Source: Chitinophagaceae bacterium (GTDB taxonomy: Bacteria; Bacteroidota; Bacteroidia; Chitinophagales; Chitinophagaceae). Taken from it: a DNA stretch of 64,000 nucleotides. The stretch spans positions 1,240,001 through 1,304,000 of the forward strand of contig CP065012.1 of the NCBI GenBank assembly GCA_016699815.1, read 5' to 3'. Shown piece after piece: positions 37,227 to 47,228 of the stretch. A program made the position numbers and the translations under genes. Positions within the stretch are counted from its first letter, which is position 1, and each line of letters starts with the position of its first letter. The notes beneath the pieces are model-generated. The model saw nothing but the letters and a program-made list of their open reading frames with translations. It made no database searches and was not told the DNA's origin.

Positions 37227-40200
37227 TTAAAACCTGATATCAATACCGGTTGTGATTGCCCGCAACTGAGGTTGTGCAAACAGGTTGTATAAACCGGGTG
37301 AAACCAGGCCACTTTCGTTATTGGCTTCTCCTACTTCGGGTAAGCCTTTAAATTTAGTCCATATTGCAAGGTTGGTTCCCTGAACATAAAACCTTAATGA
37401 TTTAATATTAAACTTATTGGTTACCTTAATGGAAGGTGTGGTATAAGAGAGCGTAACATCTCTCAAAGAAACATAATCTCCTTTTTGCAAATACTTATCC
37501 GAATCGTAAGTGATGCGCTGTGTAGCATCGTTTAAGTTGGCATAACGAACAATATCTCCTGGTTTTTTCCAATAATTGATGGCTTCGGAATATTGCTGAT
37601 CTGAAACGCTTTCTCCTTCGCTTGCGCCAATAGAATATACATAATTCATAATGTAGTTACCACCGGAATAATAAAATTGTGTGCTTAATTCAAAGCCTTT
37701 ATAAGTAGCCTGCAGGCCAAAGCTTCCATAATATTTAACCTGCGGCGTTTTACCGCTTAACAATACTGCATCACTCGTTGAATAGTTTTCTGTAAGCTGG
37801 CCATCTTTGGTGTAATACATATTTCTTCCTGTGGAAGGATTAACACCTGCCCAACGAACCATAAAGTAGGTATAGACAGGTTCACCAATTTTAAACCTTG
37901 ATAAGGTTTGCGGCACGTCATCGTCGTAAAGGTTGGTTATTTTATTATCGTTATGTGAGTATGAGCCGAAAATATTGAGTTTGCCTCCATTATACTTTAA
38001 TATATCGCCACTTAACATGATCTCAAAACCTTTATTGGTAATATTACCTATGTTACTTTGGTAGCCTGAAAAGCCTGTGGTATAAGATACGTTTTTAGGA
38101 TATAGTAACCCATTTGTTTTACGATTGTAAAGGTCAATACTACCGGTAAGCCTGTTTTGGAAAAAGCCGAAATCTATTCCAATATCTTTCTTTTTATTTT
38201 CTTCCCAGGTAAGGTCAGCATTGGGAAGGCGTGCCGGAACAGCAGCTGGTGCATTATTGTATTTTGCTGTAAGTGCATATGTACCCAGGTTATCATACAA
38301 GCCAGTAGGTACGGTACCCGTAGTACCCATAGATGCCCTAAGCCTCAATTGAGAAAGGAAACCAGCCTTTATAAATTTTTCTTTCAATAGATCCCATTGT
38401 ACTCCAATTGCCCAAAAGTTGGCAAAGCGCTGATTGGCGCCAAAGCGTGATGAGCCATCCCTCCTGCCGCTAAGGTTTAAAAAATATTTTCCCTGGTAAT
38501 TATAATTGGCAGCGGCTATATAACTTAATATTGCCCAGTCGGCCCTGCTGGTAGAAGCTGTTTGTGGCGAACCGGCGTTATCCTGCGTTGTTACGGTAGA
38601 AGTAGGCATACCACGGGAAGCTAATGTATAGCTGTGAAATTTATTTTTGGTAAATTCCATACCGGTTAATAAAGAAAGGTTATGGTTGGCAGCAATGGTT
38701 TTTTTCCATCCTAGTGTATTTGAAAACACATAAGTAAAATCTGAGTTGCCTGCATCGGTTTTTTGGTTATATCCTAAAATTGCGGCAAGGTTGGAGTTGG
38801 GTTGTAAATAATTTTCCTGGGCCAAAGTATTATAGTTAATACCCAACTGGCTCCTGAAATTAAGGTCTTTTACAATCATTACATCTCCAAAAACGCTGGC
38901 AAAAGTAGAGAGCCTGTTCAGCACACTTGGGTTATGATCTGTACCTTCTATGGGTGAATAACCGGTATGTGTTGTATTGTATTTTCCATTGCTTTGATAT
39001 AAAGGCTCGTAGTTATTAAAAATAAATAATGCAGCATAAGCATTTTGGGTATTATACAGGTTGCGTATATTATTTTCCTGGCTGTAAGTAACGCCAATAT
39101 TTGAACCCATTTTAAACGATTCGCTGGCATTGTATTCCACATTTATCCTACCTCCTTTTTTGTTCCAGTAAGAACCGTACATAATACCATCGTTATCGCT
39201 TTTATTTAATGAAAAATAGTACCGGAATTTATCGGATGAGCCAGATACGGCAATTTCATGCGTTTGCACATTGGCATTTTTTTGCAAAAGGTACTGGCTC
39301 CAATCACCTACACTGCGGTTTTCGAGCAAATCCCAAAGCCCGGTGCGGTTTTGCTCGCTTAAATTAAACAGGTTGGAGCCTGCGGTAAAAGCCCCGCTGG
39401 CAACCCGGTTGCTAATCATAGAATCGAGGTATTGGTTGGTAAACCCTGCTTCAAACTCGTACTGAAGTTTTTCCCTGCCTGTCATAAACCGCAAATTCTT
39501 TAAATCCTGTGCATTTACGTAACCGTTTTGAAAGGAATAACGTACTTCTAATTTTCCACGCCCTTTTTTTGTGGTTATTAATATTACGCCGTTGGCTGCC
39601 CTTGAACCATATATCGCTTGTGATGATGCATCTTTTAATATGGATACTTCATCAATATCATTTGGGTTGAGCATACTGTACGCTACACTGCTAATAGGCG
39701 TGCCATCTAATAATATCAATGGCTCGTTGGTTGCATTAATTGAGCCCGTACCTCTTATTCTTATATAGCCATTTGAGCCGGGGCGGCCGCTTTGGCCGGT
39801 TACCTGTACGCCTGTAGATTTACCTTGAAGCAATTGGGTGAATGAGCCAATAGGTTTTTGGGCTACTTCTTTACCGCCAACATTTACTACACTTCCCGGA
39901 ATATCTCTTTTAGCTACTTTTTGATAGCCCACAATTATTACTTCGGTTAAAGACTGATCGGCAATATTTAAAGCAACATCAAAATTTGTTGCCTTATCAA
40001 TTGCAATGGTACGGGTTTCTTTACCTACCGATGATATTTCAATTTGTTTTGCATTTGCAGGAACCTTTAGTGTAAAAGTTCCGTCTGCATTTGTAGAGGT
40101 GCCGGCAGTAGAACCTTTTACTACAACAGAAGCGCCGTTTAATGGGTTGCCTTTATCGTCGGTTACTTTACCGGTAATGGTTTTTTCCTGTGCTTGCATG

Positions 40201-40250
40201 GTTATGGATATACACAGCAATACACATAACAGTAGTAAGATTTTCTTCAT
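37227..40250 (-). CDS. SusC/RagA-type TonB-linked outer-membrane transporter
   Basis: The 1007-residue protein has a signal peptide, a carboxypeptidase-D regulatory-like domain (ITGKVTDDKGNPLNGASVVV), a TonB box-like linker, the plug (VGYQKVAKRDIPGSVVNV, LLDGTPISSVAYSMLNPND, GSRAANGVILITTKKG) and a long barrel. It imports a ligand captured by the SusD gene product. Length is normal for the family. The operon start lies near 40250; upstream sequence has an AT-rich region without a clear -33 box. Confidence 0.96.
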   Translation of the reverse strand: MKKILLLLCVLLCISITMQAQEKTITGKVTDDKGNPLNGASVVVKGSTAGTSTNADGTFTLKVPANAKQIEISSVGKETRTIAIDKATNFDVALNIADQSLTEVIIVGYQKVAKRDIPGSVVNVGGKEVAQKPIGSFTQLLQGKSTGVQVTGQSGRPGSNGYIRIRGTGSINATNEPLILLDGTPISSVAYSMLNPNDIDEVSILKDASSQAIYGSRAANGVILITTKKGRGKLEVRYSFQNGYVNAQDLKNLRFMTGREKLQYEFEAGFTNQYLDSMISNRVASGAFTAGSNLFNLSEQNRTGLWDLLENRSVGDWSQYLLQKNANVQTHEIAVSGSSDKFRYYFSLNKSDNDGIMYGSYWNKKGGRINVEYNASESFKMGSNIGVTYSQENNIRNLYNTQNAYAALFIFNNYEPLYQSNGKYNTTHTGYSPIEGTDHNPSVLNRLSTFASVFGDVMIVKDLNFRSQLGINYNTLAQENYLQPNSNLAAILGYNQKTDAGNSDFTYVFSNTLGWKKTIAANHNLSLLTGMEFTKNKFHSYTLASRGMPTSTVTTQDNAGSPQTASTSRADWAILSYIAAANYNYQGKYFLNLSGRRDGSSRFGANQRFANFWAIGVQWDLLKEKFIKAGFLSQLRLRASMGTTGTVPTGLYDNLGTYALTAKYNNAPAAVPARLPNADLTWEENKKKDIGIDFGFFQNRLTGSIDLYNRKTNGLLYPKNVSYTTGFSGYQSNIGNITNKGFEIMLSGDILKYNGGKLNIFGSYSHNDNKITNLYDDDVPQTLSRFKIGEPVYTYFMVRWAGVNPSTGRNMYYTKDGQLTENYSTSDAVLLSGKTPQVKYYGSFGLQATYKGFELSTQFYYSGGNYIMNYVYSIGASEGESVSDQQYSEAINYWKKPGDIVRYANLNDATQRITYDSDKYLQKGDYVSLRDVTLSYTTPSIKVTNKFNIKSLRFYVQGTNLAIWTKFKGLPEVGEANNESGLVSPGLYNLFAQPQLRAITTGIDIRF

Positions 40251-40349
40251 GATAGTTTCTTCTTGTAATTAATTATTGCAAAATAAAGCTTTTTTTTCTT
40301 TTACCTTTCTTTAAGAGACAATTAGTTTTTGGTTTTGCTGCTTTAAAAA

Positions 40350-42668
40350 TCATTTCTTTTTAGCTACCAGCAGCACCGGCAGTAAAACCAGGTTAGTGAT
40401 TGTTGCAATCAATAAGGTAAGCGAAGTAAGCCAGCCGAGGGCAAAAGTTCCACCAAAACTGCTGGCACAAAAAATTACAAAACCGGCAATTAAAACAAGA
40501 GAAGTATATATAATGCTTAAGCCGGTTTGCTGAATTGTTTTAGAAACGGTTTCTATTGCATTTTTATTGTTGTGGGGTAGCTCCTGTTTGTAATTCACTA
40601 AAAACCTGATGGTTATATCTACCGCAATACCCAGGGCCACACTAAAAACAAGCACTGTACTGGGCTTAAAACTTACACCTGCCCAGCCCATAATACCAGC
40701 AGTAATGAGCAAAGGAATTAAATTAGGTATGAGTGAACAATATAAAATACGAAAGGATTTAAATAAATACAGCATAGCCACAGCTATTAATAAAAATGCC
40801 CAAAAAATACTTTCTTTTAACCCATTTATAATAAACTTACTGCCTTCTAAAAATGTAATACTGGTGCCGGTAAGTTTTATGGTATAAGTGCTGTCAAATA
40901 ATTTATTTGCCTTTTGATTAATGGTATCCAGGATCTTGGGCAACGCCCTTGTACCTACATCAGCCATGCCAATGCTTAGCCTTGTAGATTGCTTTGAAGA
41001 ATCTAAAAAAGAGCGCATGATCTTTGACAGGTTATCTTTTGCATTTTGGTTGCCATCGTTTTTTGCCCTGAGGTAATCAGCTACAAAAGCGCCATCAAAA
41101 TTATTAGGCAACATATAGTATGCTGAATCGCCTTCATAAAACGCCTGCTTGGCAAATTTTAAAGCTTCGGTAATGCCTAAAGGCCTGCTCATACCAGGCT
41201 GTACTTTTATAAACTGTGCCAAAGAATCTACTTTTTCAAAAACCCTCAAAGCCTTCATGCCACTAATTCCCCTTGGTTTATGGGTAGTTATTACAATATC
41301 CAAAGGCATTACTCCTTTAAAGTTCTTTTCAAAAAATTTAAGATCGGTATAAATTTTATCTGTTTTAGGCAGGTCATCTACTATATACGCCTCCGATTTT
41401 AACCGCAGCATACCCGCTGCCGAAAACAGTATAAGAAAAACGGTTACTGCATAAATTATTTTTTTATGGTGCAATACCCAATTTTCAATTTTACACAAAA
41501 AACCGGTAACCCAGCGGTTGTCCAGGTATTTTAATTGCTTTGGCTTAGGCGCAGGCAGGTAACTCAAAACAGCCGGCAATAAAATAAATGAAATCACAAA
41601 AATGAGCATAATACTCAGCCCGGCCACTACGCCAAACTCTTTAAGCAGGCTGCTCTGCGTAAATGCAAAAACGGCAAAGCCAATGGCTGCCGTAATATTA
41701 CAAAACAAGGTTACCACACCCATTTTGCTTACCATTTCTATTAAGGCAGATGTTTTATCGCCGCTTTGCAAAAAAGCCGTATGGTATTTATTAATAAAAT
41801 AAATACAATTGGGGATGCCAATTACTACAACAAGCGGCGGCGCCAAAGCCGTAAGCAAAGAAATTTTATAGCCTAATAAATACATTATTCCTACCGTGCA
41901 AATAACACCGGAAACTACCACCAGCATTGATAATAGCGTATTACCAAAAGAGCGAAAAAACAAAAACAAGATTACCACACTCAGCAACAAAGAAGCCAGC
42001 AGGAAAAACTGCATTTCTTTTTGGATGCGGTCTGCAACAACCGTTCTTATTAAGGGCAGGCCGCTTACATGGGTTTCAATTTTTGTGTTGTTTTGAAACT
42101 CCTGAACCGCTTTATTGATTTGTGCAATAATAAATGTACGCTTTGGGGAGTTTAATGAATCATGGTTTATCCGCACACCTATTAAGTAGGCATTCGTTTG
42201 CGGATTGTATAATAATGATTGATAAAATGGAAGATTGAGAAATACTGCTTTGGCACTATCAAGGGCTTGCTGGCTTGCAAGGCTATCCGCAAATATTTTT
42301 TGGGAAACCAGTTTTTCACCGAGGGAATCTTTATAAAGGTTTACGGCAAATGGCACGCTCATTACATCTTCTACATCGGCAACATTTTTTAGTTTTTGAT
42401 GTAGCAAACGGTATTGTTGAAACACAGGCAATTCAAAAATTTTATTGCTTTGTACACCTACCACAAGCAGGTTTCCGTCGTCGCCAAATTTTTCTTTAAA
42501 AGAAAGATAATCTTTGTAAATAGGGTTATCTATAGGAATAGCTTTAGCAAATTCGTAACTAAGCTTTACCTTACTTGCAAAATAACCCATGAGTACAGTA
42601 GCCATAAATAAACAAACCAATAGCACCAGTTTATACCTAAGAACAAAATTTGCCAGTTTACGCCACAT
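40350..42668 (-). CDS. RND/MMPL-family transporter
   Basis: The 772-residue membrane protein has two halves, each with a large periplasmic loop and about six helices, the RND (MMPL-like) arrangement. It begins LANFVLRYKLVLLVCLFMAT and has a second copy (VLHHKKIIYAVTVFLILFS) near residue 400. Repeats such as LLTALAPPLVVVIGIPNC and LVFSVALGIAVDITIRF are sterol-sensing-domain-like. It could transport lipids or hydrophobic molecules; the substrate is unknown. No membrane-fusion partner is next to it. Confidence 0.82.
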   Translation of the reverse strand: MWRKLANFVLRYKLVLLVCLFMATVLMGYFASKVKLSYEFAKAIPIDNPIYKDYLSFKEKFGDDGNLLVVGVQSNKIFELPVFQQYRLLHQKLKNVADVEDVMSVPFAVNLYKDSLGEKLVSQKIFADSLASQQALDSAKAVFLNLPFYQSLLYNPQTNAYLIGVRINHDSLNSPKRTFIIAQINKAVQEFQNNTKIETHVSGLPLIRTVVADRIQKEMQFFLLASLLLSVVILFLFFRSFGNTLLSMLVVVSGVICTVGIMYLLGYKISLLTALAPPLVVVIGIPNCIYFINKYHTAFLQSGDKTSALIEMVSKMGVVTLFCNITAAIGFAVFAFTQSSLLKEFGVVAGLSIMLIFVISFILLPAVLSYLPAPKPKQLKYLDNRWVTGFLCKIENWVLHHKKIIYAVTVFLILFSAAGMLRLKSEAYIVDDLPKTDKIYTDLKFFEKNFKGVMPLDIVITTHKPRGISGMKALRVFEKVDSLAQFIKVQPGMSRPLGITEALKFAKQAFYEGDSAYYMLPNNFDGAFVADYLRAKNDGNQNAKDNLSKIMRSFLDSSKQSTRLSIGMADVGTRALPKILDTINQKANKLFDSTYTIKLTGTSITFLEGSKFIINGLKESIFWAFLLIAVAMLYLFKSFRILYCSLIPNLIPLLITAGIMGWAGVSFKPSTVLVFSVALGIAVDITIRFLVNYKQELPHNNKNAIETVSKTIQQTGLSIIYTSLVLIAGFVIFCASSFGGTFALGWLTSLTLLIATITNLVLLPVLLVAKKK

Positions 42669-42859
42669 GTATTTATATTGTAGTTAATGAAAATTTTATT
42701 TTGCAAAGAAAGTTTATTTATGTGGTATTTTTAGAAGGTTTATAGGGCTTAGCGCAAAGTATATAACACAAGAAATTCACCTGGGCCTACCGGTTGTTTC
42801 TAAGCTTTCCCATCCTCCTCTAAACTTCCATAAATCTTTCTATTATAAAATCACCAGTA

Positions 42860-43600
42860 ATGACGCACAAAACAAAAGCAATAATTTTACGCAGCATAAA
42901 ATATGGCGAAGCCAGCCTGGTAGTAACTGCATTTACTGAATTATTTGGCATACAAACTTATTTGGTTAACGGCGTAAGGGCTTCCAATAAAAAAACCAAT
43001 AACGCTGCCTGTTTTCAGCCATCTGCAATATTGGGTATGGAGGTTTACCACAACGAATTAAAAAAAATGCATCGCATCAAGGAATATGGGTTTGCACATT
43101 TATACCAAAATATTTTGAGTAGTGTAATTAAATACAGCGTGGCATTATTTATGGTTGAACTGCTGTACAAAACCTTAAAACAACCCGAAAATAACCCTGC
43201 CCTTTTTAATTTTTGTGAAGACGCATTAATGCATTTAGATGAGGCGTCAGCAACTGTAACTGCAAATTTTCCTTTATTTTTTACCTTACACTTATCGTAT
43301 TTTTTTGGTTTTAAAATAAATGAAGAAGGTTCAGGGGAAGCAAATAGCTTTATTGACCTGCAGGAAGGTTGCTTTACCTCAGTTCTACCCAACCATCCGC
43401 ATTTTTTAGCAGGTGAAGATGTAAAGATTACCTCGGAATTATTAAAAACCATGCAGCCTGCCGAACTTGATAGCCTGCAACTCAATAAGCAAAAACGCAA
43501 ACACCTGCTTGCAAAATACCTGGAATACTATCAATTGCAGCATCATAATTTTGGGCAAATGAAAACCCTTGCCGTGCTTGAAGAAGTTTTAAGCAACTAA
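42860..43600 (+). CDS. recO: DNA repair protein RecO
   Basis: The 246-residue protein starts with KTKAIILRSIKYGEASLVVT, the N-terminal OB-fold, followed by the helical domain (LYQNILSSVIKYSVALFMVELL, and LHLSYFFGF). It loads RecA with RecR at single-strand gaps. No four-Cys zinc motif is visible. A convincing strong promoter was not found upstream. recR is not in the window. Confidence 0.88.
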   Translation: MTHKTKAIILRSIKYGEASLVVTAFTELFGIQTYLVNGVRASNKKTNNAACFQPSAILGMEVYHNELKKMHRIKEYGFAHLYQNILSSVIKYSVALFMVELLYKTLKQPENNPALFNFCEDALMHLDEASATVTANFPLFFTLHLSYFFGFKINEEGSGEANSFIDLQEGCFTSVLPNHPHFLAGEDVKITSELLKTMQPAELDSLQLNKQKRKHLLAKYLEYYQLQHHNFGQMKTLAVLEEVLSN

Positions 43601-43676
43601 AATTATATTTTAACAAAAAAAACTGTACTGGTTATTCTCACAAATCGTCTAATTTTAATGTAAATATGCAACAAAA

Positions 43677-44270
43677 TTGGATAGTCAAATTACCTCAATA
43701 CTTTTATCGGTGTGCGTGGGGCTTGGCATTGCCGCCGCAACGGGCTTTCGCATTTTTTTACCCATGCTTATTGGCAATGTGACTTCGCTGATGGGTTGGT
43801 ACCATTTTAGCGATAGTTTTTCCTGGATGGGGAGCTGGACGGCTTTTGCCATACTCTCCTCTGCAACTGTAGCAGAAATTGTTGCGTATTATGTGCCTTT
43901 TTTAGACAATCTTTTAGATAAAATTGCCCTTCCACTTGCCGTTGGTGCAGGTACGCTCATCAGCACTTCGTATATGAGCGATGAAATGGCAACGCCGCTT
44001 AAATGGGGCCTTGGCCTTATTGCTGGTGGTGGCGCAGCCGGCTTAATACATACCGCAATGGGAATGCTGCGGCTGGGCTCAAGCGCAGGTACGGCCGGCA
44101 CGGCAAACCCTATTGTAACCACCGGCGAAAACGGCGCTGCTGCAACCCTTTCCATACTGGCATTTGTAATACCAGTGGTAATTGCCATTGCGGTAATTAT
44201 TCTATTGGTATTTGTGGTAAAAAAATTGTGGCGGTACTTTGGCAGTAAGAAGAAGAATGAGTGCGCTTAA
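43677..44270 (+). CDS. DUF4126 membrane protein
   Basis: The 197-residue protein has four or five hydrophobic helices with the family pattern VCVGLGIAAATGFRIFLPML, PLAVGAGTLISTSYM and GLGLIAGGGAAGLIHTAMG. It starts with TTG at 43677; an ATG 11 bases upstream is out of frame. Function is unknown. It stands downstream of recO with a gap of 76 bp. Confidence 0.8.
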   Translation: MDSQITSILLSVCVGLGIAAATGFRIFLPMLIGNVTSLMGWYHFSDSFSWMGSWTAFAILSSATVAEIVAYYVPFLDNLLDKIALPLAVGAGTLISTSYMSDEMATPLKWGLGLIAGGGAAGLIHTAMGMLRLGSSAGTAGTANPIVTTGENGAAATLSILAFVIPVVIAIAVIILLVFVVKKLWRYFGSKKKNECA

Positions 44271-44401
44271 AATTGATTTTCGATTTTGATACTCAATTAA
44301 AATATTTTAGAACTTTTGTTTTGTCTTTTTACCATTATTTCACTCCATTTAAAATGAATGTAAATAGGCTTAGGTATCACTCCGTTTACTGTAGGTGCTA
44401 A

Positions 44402-44590
44402 GTGGTACTCCGCATCCGTCAACTTCGTTTAGAGAAAAATATGTCGCAGGAAGACCTTGCTTTTGAGTGCGATTATGCTGATTTTTCTCAAATTAACCGC
44501 ATTGAACTTGGGAAAGTTAACTTTTCTGTTTCTTATTTAAGTACCATTGCAACAGCATTAGCTATTCCAATTTCCAGCTTTTTTGAATGA
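44402..44590 (+). CDS. small XRE-type helix-turn-helix protein
   Basis: The 62-residue protein is a single Cro/CI-type HTH: LRIRQLRLEKNMSQEDLAFE, then SQINRIELGKVNFSVSYLSTIA. It starts with GTG immediately after an in-frame TAA (44399-44401), so the usual 5-15 residues ahead of the HTH are absent or short. It may be a real small regulator or the intact tail of a shortened one. No partner toxin or antitoxin is adjacent; the 131-bp gap upstream contains no other recognised gene. Confidence 0.6.
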   Translation: MVLRIRQLRLEKNMSQEDLAFECDYADFSQINRIELGKVNFSVSYLSTIATALAIPISSFFE

Positions 44591-44599
44591 TCCCTGAAA

Positions 44600-45733
44600 T
44601 TACAAAACCCGTTTACTCTGTTTTCCTTCAACAATCACTACTCCAGGTTTTTTCCCTTTTTCAAAACTACCCAATTCGTCATCCATACCCAGCGCTTTGG
44701 CGCCATTAATGGTGGCCCATTGCAGCAGGGTTTCAAGGTTAATTTGAGGGAAATGCTTTTGCAAAATATTTATTTCGTCCATCATACTCAACGCATAGTT
44801 ACTGGCAAGGCTATCGGTGCCGATAACTATGCTGCAATTATTTTTTATGAGCAAATTCACCGGTGGCAGCACATTTTCTATATACCTATTGGCATTGGCA
44901 CAAAGGCAAAAATGCAGCTTGTTATTTTGATATTTTGCAAAAAGCACATCTTCATTATTAATAAAATTATTATGCACTGCAATAATATTTTGGCCTTGAG
45001 TAAAAAAGGGCAGCCAGCTTTGCAAACTGGTTTTTCCTGTAGGTTCAAAACCGCCAATATCAATTCCCAGGCTTTTATACAGATTTATAAAATTGCCCGA
45101 TTTGAATTGGTAAAACTCGTTTTCTGCCTTTGTTTCCTGGTTGTGTATGGAAATTACCTGGCCTTTTGTATGGATATTTATTAAGGCAAATAAATTTTTT
45201 GAAACCGAATAGGGTGCATGAGGACAAACAGAAGAATTTTTTACAGCAAATTGCCTGAGCAATTCCTGCATTTCTGCCAACCTTTTTTTGGCCGTAGAAT
45301 CTACAAAGCCCGAAACCTCTATAAAATTATGCCAGCGTATTTTACTCTTGTTTTTTAAAGTTATACTATCGGCAGTATTACAAATATCGCCAACGGCTAC
45401 AATGCCGCTTTCGTACATTTTTGCATCCGCTTTTTGCATGGCTGCTGCTTTTTCTTCCTCAGTAACATGCCGTAGTTTCATTACCTGTTGCACAAATTCT
45501 ACCAGGCCTGTTTTTTCAGGTATTTTTCCTTTCAAATGGCTCAGTTCAATATGGCAATGGGCATTTACAAAGCCGGGGCAAAGTATGCCTTCAAAATATT
45601 GAATATCATCCCCGGCATTTTCAATTTTGGCTATTTCCAAAATGGTTCCATCTGCATGGGTTATTAATACATGGCCCGGGCCAAGCAGTTTATAGCCGGT
45701 AAAAATATTTGCAGCGCTAAATTTTTGATTCAA
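44600..45733 (-). CDS. amidohydrolase-family deaminase (aminofutalosine-deaminase-like)
   Basis: The 377-residue TIM-barrel enzyme has the metal site NAHCHIELSHLKG (H59, H61), CPHAPYSVS, SIHNQETKAENEF and GTDSLASN. The family contains cytosine, S-adenosylhomocysteine and aminofutalosine deaminases. No menaquinone futalosine-pathway gene is adjacent, so the specific substrate is uncertain. It starts with TTG at 45733. It is convergent with the small HTH gene, 9 bp apart, and divergent from prfA. Confidence 0.78.
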   Translation of the reverse strand: MNQKFSAANIFTGYKLLGPGHVLITHADGTILEIAKIENAGDDIQYFEGILCPGFVNAHCHIELSHLKGKIPEKTGLVEFVQQVMKLRHVTEEEKAAAMQKADAKMYESGIVAVGDICNTADSITLKNKSKIRWHNFIEVSGFVDSTAKKRLAEMQELLRQFAVKNSSVCPHAPYSVSKNLFALINIHTKGQVISIHNQETKAENEFYQFKSGNFINLYKSLGIDIGGFEPTGKTSLQSWLPFFTQGQNIIAVHNNFINNEDVLFAKYQNNKLHFCLCANANRYIENVLPPVNLLIKNNCSIVIGTDSLASNYALSMMDEINILQKHFPQINLETLLQWATINGAKALGMDDELGSFEKGKKPGVVIVEGKQSKRVL

Positions 45734-45848
45734 GATGCTAACTTAAGATAATGTAAATTTGCTGCCGTTTTAGCAGCCTTTACTGTTTACAAAGTTAGGT
45801 TGCAGGTTTTACTAAAACCAGTTGTGTTTTTTAACTATAAAAAGATTT

Positions 45849-46910
45849 ATGATAGATAGATTAGATGCCATAAAAGCAAAATTTACCGATTTGGGTGTGG
45901 CGCTCACCAACCCTGCTGTGGTTGCCGATACAAAAAAATTTGTTTCAATAAGTAAGGAATACCGCAGCCTGGAAAAAATTGTGCAGGCCCGTGATGCCTA
46001 TGTAAAACTGCTGGATGATATAGCCTTTAATAAAGAAGTGCTCAACGCCGATGATGAAGAAATGAGGGAAATGGCCAAGATGGAACTGCCTGCTTTGGAA
46101 GAAAAAAAGGAAGAGCAGGAGCGCCAGCTCCGCAATCTTTTAATACCCAAAGACCCTTACGATGAAAAAAATGCCATACTGGAAATAAGGGCCGGAACCG
46201 GTGGTGATGAAGCCTCGCTTTTTGCCGGCAACCTGTTTCGTATGTATTTAAAATATTGCGAAAAGCGTGGCTGGAAAACCGCATTACTCAGCGAAAGCGA
46301 AGGCACTGTAGGCGGTTTTAAAGAAGTACAGCTTGAAGTAACCGGTGATGATGTTTACGGCATATTAAAATTTGAAAGCGGCGTACACCGTGTGCAGCGT
46401 GTGCCCGATACCGAAGCCTCAGGCAGGGTGCATACCAGCGCAGCTACCGTAGCCGTAATGCCCGAAGCCGAAGAAGTGGATTTTGAATTGAAAGATAGCG
46501 ATGTAAAAATGGAAACTGCCCGAAGCGGCGGTGCAGGTGGGCAAAATGTAAACAAAGTAGAAACCAAGGTATTTCTTACCCATATACCAAGTGGTGTAAC
46601 CGTAGTATGCCAAACGGAGCGCACCCAACTTGCCAACAGAGGAAAAGCAATGGATATGCTCCGTACCAAACTTTACGATGAGCAGGTACGCAAGCAGGAA
46701 GAAGAGATTTCCAAACGCAGAAAAAGCCTCGTAAGCACCGGCGACCGTAGCGCAAAAATTCGCACTTATAATTTTCCACAGGGCAGGGTAACCGACCACC
46801 GCATTGGCCTTACCTCTTATAACCTCGATGCAGTACTTAATGGAGATTTACAGGAATTTATTGAGGCCCTGCAATTTGCCGAAAATGCCGAAAAACTCAC
46901 TACGCAATAA
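45849..46910 (+). CDS. prfA: peptide chain release factor 1
   Basis: The 353-residue RF1 has the PRF N-terminal domain, the catalytic GGAGGQNVNKVET and the tail FPQGRVTDHRIGLTSYNLD. It recognises UAA/UAG stop codons. The start at ATG 45849 removes nine residues (MCFLTIKRF) of a longer frame. The gene is followed by a 318-bp intergenic region. The TarfB-like gene at 10302 shares the GGQ motif but is a separate rescue factor. Confidence 0.95.
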   Translation: MIDRLDAIKAKFTDLGVALTNPAVVADTKKFVSISKEYRSLEKIVQARDAYVKLLDDIAFNKEVLNADDEEMREMAKMELPALEEKKEEQERQLRNLLIPKDPYDEKNAILEIRAGTGGDEASLFAGNLFRMYLKYCEKRGWKTALLSESEGTVGGFKEVQLEVTGDDVYGILKFESGVHRVQRVPDTEASGRVHTSAATVAVMPEAEEVDFELKDSDVKMETARSGGAGGQNVNKVETKVFLTHIPSGVTVVCQTERTQLANRGKAMDMLRTKLYDEQVRKQEEEISKRRKSLVSTGDRSAKIRTYNFPQGRVTDHRIGLTSYNLDAVLNGDLQEFIEALQFAENAEKLTTQ

Positions 46911-47228
46911 CCTGGTTTTTGTATTTATATATTTTTTTATTGTTAGTTATTGAAAATTAATGAAGTAGAAATTTTATGCTTTTTTTGTTAGCAGTTATTT
47001 AACATTTTGCCTTTAATCTTTGGCACTTTGTTTGCCGTCTTATATATAGAACAAGTTAATTAGAAATTTTCTCATAAGCAGTTAGTTTTGGTAAACAACC
47101 TCCTGTTTCTACAGGAGGTTTTGCTTTTTTGGCATTGGCAAAAAATAATACATCTATATATAATAATGAGAAGGCATTATATGCCAAGCCACAAACCCAT
47201 TAACTTTACCGTTTAAAATTCAACATAA
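46911..47228 (+). other. intergenic region with strong terminator; possible small RNA
   Basis: No gene is seen in these 318 bases. A hairpin AACCTCCTGT (47097-47106) / ACAGGAGGTT (47111-47120) with TTTTGCTTTTTT after it lies nearly 190 bases beyond prfA, further than a normal terminator. An AT-rich stretch with a TAATCTTTG box at 47014-47022 precedes it by about 80 bases. A transcript of about 100 nt ending at 47130 would fit, but the box has a spacing of three rather than two, so the promoter is weak evidence. Confidence 0.4.
47097..47130 (+). terminator. rho-independent terminator in the prfA-tatC gap
   Basis: A 10-bp perfect stem with a TTCT loop, then a T-rich tail. The stem is stronger than typical in the window. 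It may end prfA transcription or a separate small transcript. Confidence 0.75.

Noticed and set aside
40263..40281. Palindrome-like TTGTAAT...ATTGCAA upstream of the SusC gene, similar to the merC/SCO operator
   Set aside because: Arms match in six of seven bases, but the half-site phase differs from TTTGCAA...TTGCAAA, and AT-rich sequence easily gives such matches.
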